Below, piece after piece: positions 57,392 through 64,000 of a stretch of 64,000 bases of DNA (positions within the stretch are counted from its first letter, which is position 1; every line of letters begins with the position of its first letter). Where the stretch lies: assembly GCA_014706385.1 (NCBI GenBank), contig JACGZH010000004.1, positions 1,798,001 through 1,862,000 of the forward strand. The letters run 5' to 3'. The stretch is from Phaffia rhodozyma (lineage: Eukaryota; Basidiomycota; Tremellomycetes; Cystofilobasidiales; Mrakiaceae). Position numbers and translations under genes: made by a program. The notes below the pieces were generated by a model. The model did not search any database. It had not been told where the DNA came from and worked only from the letters and a program-made list of their open reading frames with translations.

Positions 57392-60300
57392 ATGTCTGCT
57401 TCTTACTCGCTTCCTGTCACAGACTCTCTCGCTCATGATCGGAACTTTACAAGCACTACTCACTCGTCCGTACCGACCGAGGAGCAAAGACTGATCAAAC
57501 TATCGTCTGCCACAGATGATAAGAACATCCTGGTTGATGGCCGGGATCAACTTGAGACTGGATCCGATCCTGAACTCCTCCGAATGCTCCAGGTCAGCGA
57601 TGATGAGCTGGTAGGCGATCTCACGTACGAGCAGCTCAGCCTGTATGAAAAGAAGAGTGTTTTGGTCAGTTGCGCCCTGATACCGATCTGTTCGATACAC
57701 CCGTGCCTGTTGCTGAATGTACTTGTCGTATCGGCCTCGATTCCTTTGAAACCAGATTAACCGAGAACTCGATAAGATGAATACTTTTGGTTCTGCTGGG
57801 CTAGGCCGCTATCAGGTAGCTCAGACCACCCTTGCTATTTCTCGAACGCATTAGAGCTTCTGACCAATCTGGCTGTTTCCCGCTTCCGCTTGTAGTGGTG
57901 CATCTTTTTACTCTGCGGGTGAGACCCGTTTCTTTCACAACCCTCACTCCGTTTCTGTCTTAGAATATTCTTATCTAAAATCTGTACCTTTCCCAACTTC
58001 AGGTTCGGCTACTTTCTGGATCTTGCTTGGGCCCAGGCATTTGGACTCATTTCAGGTGCCATCCAACAAGAACTTGGCATTGCTGATTCCAAAATCGGAG
58101 ACATCTTCGTAGCCTTCTCGGCAGGTCTCACTGTCGGTGCTTTCTTTTGGGGAATTGCAGCCGATGTAATTGGCCGAAAGTGGTGTTCGTTCTTCAATCT
58201 TTATCATCTTTGAGATAATATTCTTGACGATCCTGATTGTGTTCTTTGATCACTGCCACAAAAAGGCTTCAATATTACCTGTGCTATCTCATCGTACGTA
58301 CTATGTCAGTTGCAGATTGATCACGTACTGCGCCTATATCTAGAAATCTTCTTTCCTTTCATTTTCTCTCTATCCATCAGTGTTGCTGGCTTGCTCTTTG
58401 CAGCCCCTTCAAATTTTGGCGCTCTATGCTTTCTCATCTCCGTTGTAGGATTGGGTGTTGGAGGGTAAGTCTTCAACTCGTGAACAGACTCTCTGGGTTG
58501 AATTCTCATCAGATTTATCTGCATATATCAAGAAATATCCCACTAGACTCGGCCATCGTCCTTGAATTCCTTCCGACAAATCGCCGATTCCTTCTCGCCG
58601 TGCTATCCACCTTCCAGCCGATAGGTGTGGTTGTTTCATGTGGAGTCGCCTATGGACTCGTACCAAAGTACTCCTGTGATACATCGTTACCATCCTGCCA
58701 AGGTGGCGAGACTCCATGTTGCACCAAATCATCTAACATGGGTTGGAGATACTTCACCATCACCCTTGGGGTCATTACCTTCCTCATCTTCGTTGCCAGA
58801 TTCGTTTTGTTTGACTTTCAAGAGTCGCCCAAGTCAGTAACTGTCCTCGTCTTGTTTGAGCTTTGTCTTGATGTTCAAAACAATTCAAAATACAACTTTT
58901 TTCACCGCTTCATTCAGATTTTTACTTTCCAAAGGACGAGACGAGGAGGCCTTGCGCGTGCTCTACAATATCGCCGAATTTAACAAAGCTCCTGTACCAG
59001 ATCTCACGCTCGAGGATTTCCATGCCCTGGACAAGGCAGCCGGCGTACAAAATATCGAGACTCACGACAATACGCAGACTGGAGTCAAAACAATTCTCCT
59101 AAAGGGCCTGGTAAGTTTAGCCATTCATCATCACTCATAGTTGTGCGCAATGTCTAAATGTGTGGGAGCTGGTAATCTTGCCTGAATTTTTTTTTCATTC
59201 AGAACAACTTTTCACACCTGAAAGGATTCTTCAGTTCAAAGCGCATGAGTCAGTGCTTCTTCCTTATTTTCTTTGCAATTTATAGCTGCCCTTGTTCATC
59301 CGTTTTCTTTTTCTTTTTCTCATCCCCTCAATTTACTCTGCACATCTAGTCTGGTTGACTGTTTCTTTATGGATCGCCTACGTACGCGTGAACAACAAAC
59401 GATCTTGAAATGACATTCAAACAAGGCTGACGGAACGTATATGGCTTTTTCACTTCAGATGTCTTTATTCTTCTCTTTCTCCATTGCTGGAGGATATCTT
59501 CCATTAATCCTTAGACAGAAAGGAATCGATACTTCGACGTCAATATCGTGAGTTTCAAGGCATCATAACTTTACTGAAGCTCTTTGGCTGACTCGTGTGT
59601 TATTTGTTTATGCTGATATCAGTGTAACTTACCGAAACTATATTATAGTCTGTGAGTACGTTTGTGTTTTGTCTCGAATTGCTTCTGTAAGACTGATTGG
59701 ACCATGACTTCCATTTTTCGTGAACAGACCTTCCAGGAACAATCGCTACTATTCTTGCAGGAGTGCTCATGGAAATCAAATGGCTAGGCCGAAAGTGGGC
59801 CATGGCTCTTGGAGGTATGTTAATTATTTGATTGTTCTCTCCTCTTCCCCTTTATTCGAGTGATTATACATGGATTTTGACTCATCGAACTCCATCGATT
59901 TCATTTTAGCTGGATTGATGGGAGCATCGTTGTTCTTGTTCTCGGCGGTCAGTAGCGTGGCTGGTTTCGTCGGCTTTAACTTGATGGAGTACTTTTTCCA
60001 GTCGTTGTACTGTGCCTTGCTCTATGCTTTCACTCCTGGTATGATTTATTGTTTCTTCAAACATCGTTTTCTCACTTTCATCTCTTGCTGATCGATCCAA
60101 TGGGTTTCTTCCTATTTACGTCTTGCGCAGAGGCATTCCCTGCTCCGTATAGAGGAACCGCTAGCGGAATAGCTTCCACTTTGGGCCGACTAGCATCCAC
60201 CGTTGCTCCCTTTGCGGCTGGATCGATCTTTAACCCTCGATCCAATGGAGTGCTGTATATGGCTGGAGGAGTAAGTAATTTTCGATGTCTAGTTCCTGCT

Positions 60301-60521
60301 CGTAGATATGCTCTCATCGATATAGGTCCCTAATCGGGTGTTGTCATCTATGCTTCTCTGCAACAGGCTGCATTTGTATCGATGCTCTCTGTGGCTACGC
60401 TTCCTTGTGAGTTAATTTCTGATTAAATTGCTCGAAAGAGAAGTCCGTCTCACCTGATTTCTTCTTTATTTCCTATCATAACCATTTTTTAGTCGAGACT
60501 CGAGGCAAACATAGTTTCTAG
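57392..60521 (+). CDS. MFS transporter, SV2/sugar-porter-like
   Basis: Twelve-segment membrane transporter with unknown substrate. The first exon (57392-57664) encodes a cytoplasmic N-terminus (MSASYSLPVTDSLAHDRNFT); about a dozen further exons follow to the stop at 60519-60521 (ending ETRGKHSF). Landmarks are WCIFLLCGFGYFLDLAWAQA, GLTVGAFFWGIAADVIGRKW (MFS loop G-x-x-x-D-x-x-GRK), VGLGVGGNIPLDSAIVLEFL, GWRYFTITLGVITFLIFVAR, FQESPKFLLSKGRDEEALRV (sugar-porter PESP-like turn), WLTVSLWIAYMSLFFSFSIA and AFPAPYRGTASGIAS. A Cys-rich luminal loop (SCDTSLPSCQGGETPCCTK) between segments 5 and 6 is unusual. Nearest known relatives are fungal SV2-type porters; no function can be assigned. Confidence 0.82.
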
Positions 60522-61079
60522 TAGCATTAGCTATATAGGCCCAAAGTTTTTTTTTTCAATACCATATATAGTGCCATCTTTCGAAGAAAATTACACATCT
60601 CATTTCTACACGTATTTCAGTGACTATTCGCTTGCAAAGACGTGTTCTTATCTCTGTATCCCCTTGTCGATTGCATTGCGTCTTTCTGGGTTGACCTTTG
60701 TATATAAATATATATTTGTGAGAAATCAGATTTATTTTCGGCAGCCCGCTCGTCATGCATATCACCGGTCTTTCCTTCTTCGTTGAAGCGCGTATTAGAT
60801 CAAGTTCCAAGGCTTGAGACAGAGAATTCGGATGACTTGAATGAAGTAGGGTGCAAAGATCGAGGGAGGCAAGCAAAGAGAGTAGAGCGAAAGAGTTTGA
60901 AGGAATGAGAATATGATTCATTTTTGGAAGAAAGTTCAATGTCCAAATGAGAGTCGAGAGAGAGGAAAAAGAAAAGGAATATGTCTATTGATCGTAGAGT
61001 GGTTCGTACATTGATTATTGGAAAGAAAAGAAAAAACGTGATGAAAGAAAGATAATGAAGTATGAGGGGGGTGGGTTCA
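60522..61079. terminator. Convergent 3' regions of the MFS transporter and the membrane protein
   Basis: 558 bp between facing stop codons at 60521 and 61080. A/T-rich with TATATA runs near 60700 and A/G-rich towards 61000. No gene supported. Confidence 0.4.
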
Positions 61080-62759
61080 TTAGTCGGACAACTCATACCT
61101 AAATCAACCGATCGACACCAGGGCAGAAGACGATGACACCAAGCATGAGTGAGAAAGAATCTCAAACGATAGAAAGGAGCAAGAAAACAAGGAACCTACG
61201 GGCAAACAATGTTACTGATGTCGACCGAGCTAGTCGATGAACCAACCACTCCTGTCGCTTTAGAGACCAAGATCAACCGAAGATATAGCGTAGGTCTTGT
61301 AGTGGCGCCAGTAGAGTCTATTGCGGCACAGGCATCATGCCATCGTACCCCTTTGAATTTAGAAGACAAGGGTCAAATTCAAAGGGAATCATTGATTCAG
61401 TCTGATTATATTTCTATCGTTGAAGAAGAAGAAAATGACGAAAACATACAAGTAGTCTCAGTAGAATTGACGGCCTGATACGAGATCTCAAGAGGCATCT
61501 CAAACGTCTTGAGGGTTTTAGCAGGAAAAGTATCTTTCCATGATCCTTTCCCAACTTTCTTGTCTGTCGAAACATCGTACACTGTCGCTTGAAGCGATGT
61601 TACATGAACAGGTAAGTACGTGCCTGCTGTGTCGGCTATTTGATTATTTTCGATTCGGTGAGAAGAAAAAGGAGGACAACAAGAAAGCGAATCAAGAAGG
61701 ACGGTCAGGGAGAGCGCACATAGAACATCAGCAAAGCGGAGAAGAACTGAGGGTGAACCTTGGAGTTGTACTGAGAGAGGCATCGAGAAATTAGCAGGAA
61801 GGGTCGAGAATTCGATCGAATCGTTTGTAGCATCGGAGGGCATCGTGAAAGGCTGTGTAACCGTGAATGCATATGATGGCAAACGAGGGATTAAGAAATA
61901 GAGCGTGATACCCAAGCTGAGAGATGTTGTTTTGTTTTGTTTTTAAACGCGAATTCGATCATCCAGAACGAGTTGGCGGTCATGATCAGCTTATATAGCA
62001 GGGAGACTCAACGGAGGGGAGAGGAAGACTTACCAAATGAGGAATATGAAAGTAAAGAAGATTAAGAATATATGAAGTCGAACCCTCATACAGACCCGAT
62101 GGCCGTTCTGCTTCCTATGCAGACCCCATGGCATCTTTTCTTTCTTTTCTCTGTTGACCAACAAACCACCGAATACATGTGTACATATATGAAAATCTCT
62201 TTAGCTTGATCCTGTCAGAGATTCTTCGGCCAAGAAGGACGACGGAGTTACGAACCGATTCAGCAGCATCGGAGCTGTATCGTACCCTGCTGAGAGCCTG
62301 TCTTTAGCTGAAGCATCACTAAGTTCTCGATAAGTCGAATCTCTTTTCCACTCGGGAGCGATTGGAGGAGGAGGAGGGGATGTTGATACAGGAGGAAGAA
62401 ACGGTTGACCGTCACGTTCCGAGTACCTCGGTCCTGCATTGTTGAAGTCTAGATACATACCCATACATACGAGCCAGAACATGAACCGGAGCCCGTTAGC
62501 TGATTCTATATCGATGAAAGATGATCGTGTGCTGCATGTTGAACCAGCAAGACAACGAAACGAGTATAAAATACTACTCGAACGTACCAGCAAACACGTC
62601 CCAGCTCTCTGCCGGGCGATCCTCTTCGTACCTCTCCCTTTCTGCCGACTGACCGCCGACCAAACCTGAGGAAGAGGCGGCAAACTTATCAAAATCCTGA
62701 GAATGACGAGCCTCGAACGACTGGAGCGGTATCGAAGCATACGGTTGTGAGGACGACAT
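61080..62759 (-). CDS. Unnamed single-pass membrane protein with LEA2-like beta-sandwich repeat pattern
   Basis: A fungal type often annotated only as hypothetical. Exons read leftwards from MSSSQPYASIPLQSFEARHS (start 62759): a polar N-terminus, DFNNAGPRYSERDGQPFLPP, then EKMPWGLHRKQNGHRVC, a membrane anchor (LHIFLIFFTFIFLICLGITL), and LIPRLPSYAFTVTQPF opening the outer domain. That domain has FSMPLSVQL, YLPVHVTSLQATVYDVSTDK, FEMPLEISYQAV, WHDACAAIDSTG, LRLILVSKATGVVGSSTSS, and it ends CPYELSD at 61080. The alternating strand pattern (bulk, vALxATVYD, Yqa...aC) is like LEA2/NDR1-type domains. Exons were joined by phase; the first intron after LLNRF uses GTAACT. Function not assigned. Confidence 0.65.
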
Positions 62760-63069
62760 GGGGCTGCTTGATGGACGGTCAGATAAGGTGAGGTGGACGT
62801 TTGTGAATGCGTGTGGCAGCGCAAAAGGAGTAAGCGACTGCGGTGTTGATTCAGGAAACTCAAGAAAGATTAGATAACGCATGAACAACCTTCTGTCTAG
62901 CCATCATTGGAAAGTAAGTTCATTAAAGAGCGGTCGTTGTGTTTGGTACAGTGAGAGTATGCAGATATGAATAACTGATGAGAAAGCAGAAGAAACAGTG
63001 TCCTATTGTACAAAAATGGTGGACTTCAAGGAGAAATGAATCGGTTTCGCAGATAGTGAGATAGTGAAA
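62760..63069. other. Intergenic region between two minus-strand genes
   Basis: 310 bp: the promoter of the 62759 gene and the 3' end of the right-hand gene. Nothing specific seen. Confidence 0.35.
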
Positions 63070-64000
63070 TTAGGCCTCGTCAACTGCCACTCCCCTTCTC
63101 CATCTATCGACCTTCAACTGAGAGGGCATGTTTCCACCCATCATGCCCGGCATTTGTCCCTGCTGCTGCTGATGCCCTCCACCAGGGAACCCTTGCATTC
63201 CCATCATCCCTGGCCCTCCCATTGGCATGCCCATTCCCATTAGATTCAGACTCATCATCGACTGTCGGGCCATCATCATCTGTTGCTGTTGCTGCAATTG
63301 GGCTTGTTGTTGATAATACTGCTGTTGGAGATGTTGAGCCTGAGTAACTCCAAGTGGAAGGTCATCGTCCTCCTCTCCTGTTCTTCCTCCTCCCGCACCG
63401 CCATAGCCAGGTTGAACAAGCCGCAGCGCAAGAGGCGCATCATCATCGTCATCGTCGCCATCGTCCCTCGGAGCAGGCAACGACGCGCTCCCTCTTTTGG
63501 GATGGCTCAAGTCCGAAGTTAACTCTTTCTTCTCCTTCAATCGAGCTAGAGGCTCTTCATCTGAAGAATCATCTTCCTCCCTGTTCTGCACAAGCTGAGA
63601 AGACTGGATGGATTTGGAATACGGTTTCGGTTGTATTCCTTTCGCCACCAGCTGACTCAACGGGACTTCCTCATCAGACGAATCGTCGTTGTCTGATGCG
63701 GGAATGGATCGAACAGACGAAGCGACAGGTTTCCGTACCCGGCTGGACCGCCCAGGTTCATCCTCATCGCTACTCAGATGCCAATCTGCCGAGCGCATCC
63801 GATTACGTTGAGTGCTACCCGTTTGAACCCTTGATCGAGCCTGCGGGGTGGTCCCTTGAGTGGCCTCTTCATTACCGTCGTCCAGATCCGAATCCCCTTG
63901 AAGAATGCCCTGAATGTCGTCCGAGGTCGCGAAATCCCCGACAAAGTTATCCATCGGAAGCTGAGCGATTGGTCTGGATCGAACGACAGGAAGCCTCACG
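63070..64000 (-). CDS. C-terminal part of an acidic, Gln/Met-rich protein (5' end beyond window)
   Basis: An open minus-strand frame from the window edge to the stop at 63070. The protein shows disordered, acid-rich stretches (LQGDSDLDDGNEEATQ; SDNDDSSDEEVPLSQLVAKG; DDSSDEEPLARLKEKK) repeating an S-D-E-E-x-P-L-x-x-L motif, then a Gln-rich block, a Met/Gly-rich block (MGMGMPMGGPGMMGMQGF) and the end SQLKVDRWRRGVAVDEA. The repeated DEExPL motif and the KVDRWRR end suggest the tail of a basidiomycete PH-domain CAF120/Skg3-like protein, but the diagnostic domain is outside the window. No domain can be assigned from what is visible. Confidence 0.7.
   Translation of the reverse strand, partial: VRLPVVRSRPIAQLPMDNFVGDFATSDDIQGILQGDSDLDDGNEEATQGTTPQARSRVQTGSTQRNRMRSADWHLSSDEDEPGRSSRVRKPVASSVRSIPASDNDDSSDEEVPLSQLVAKGIQPKPYSKSIQSSQLVQNREEDDSSDEEPLARLKEKKELTSDLSHPKRGSASLPAPRDDGDDDDDDAPLALRLVQPGYGGAGGGRTGEEDDDLPLGVTQAQHLQQQYYQQQAQLQQQQQMMMARQSMMSLNLMGMGMPMGGPGMMGMQGFPGGGHQQQQGQMPGMMGGNMPSQLKVDRWRRGVAVDEA

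Overview
This is nuclear DNA of an intron-rich fungus. Almost every gene is cut by short introns of roughly 50-250 nt, and the proteins read as basidiomycete (chitin synthase with a QRRRW motif, CreC-type WD protein, dysferlin-domain peroxin, fungal Zn2Cys6 regulator). By overall feel it could be a Tremellomycete-type yeast such as Phaffia/Xanthophyllomyces, but that species guess is inference only. No bacterial operons, CRISPR, rRNA or tRNA genes were seen.

Layout, left to right. 1-286 holds the 5' end of a P5C dehydrogenase gene (minus). Then come a CCDC130/Saf4 splicing factor (+), an AGTRAP-like membrane protein (-), a GCNA-type SprT protease (+) and nucleosome assembly protein NAP1 (-). 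A solo LTR with a 5-bp target-site duplication (9203-9623) lies between NAP1 and HMG-CoA reductase (+, 10 exons). Next are a BUD22 ribosome-biogenesis protein (+), a Nit1-type amidase with a possible mitochondrial leader (+), a chitin synthase (+), GTP cyclohydrolase II (-) and mitochondrial malate dehydrogenase (-, 12 exons including a 7-nt one).

30461-31670 is a nest of LTR-like sequences: one clear second copy of the same solo LTR, flanked by two diverged relatives in the opposite orientation. It is followed by the deubiquitinase partner CreC/WDR20 (+), an Mtr-like amino-acid transporter (-), an unnamed membrane protein (+), a 17-exon Zn2Cys6 transcription factor (+), a HEI10-type meiotic RING ligase (-), signal peptide peptidase (+), a Pex23/Pex30-type peroxin (+), tRNA methyltransferase TRM44 (-), an MFS transporter (+), an unnamed single-pass membrane protein (-), and the 3' end of an acidic, Gln/Met-rich protein (-).

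The genes do not form one pathway; this is ordinary housekeeping synteny, mostly in divergent and convergent pairs. The most notable signals are the LTR family beside HMG-CoA reductase and malate dehydrogenase, repeated micro-exons of 7-13 nt, a splice-donor population rich in GTTCGT/GTTTGT, a fungal GCNA with SUMO-interaction-like motifs, and CA-repeat leaders just upstream of several start codons. Exon borders were worked out by hand from splice signals, reading-frame phase and family conservation. Where phase closes exactly through the gene I trust the model; unresolved places are stated.
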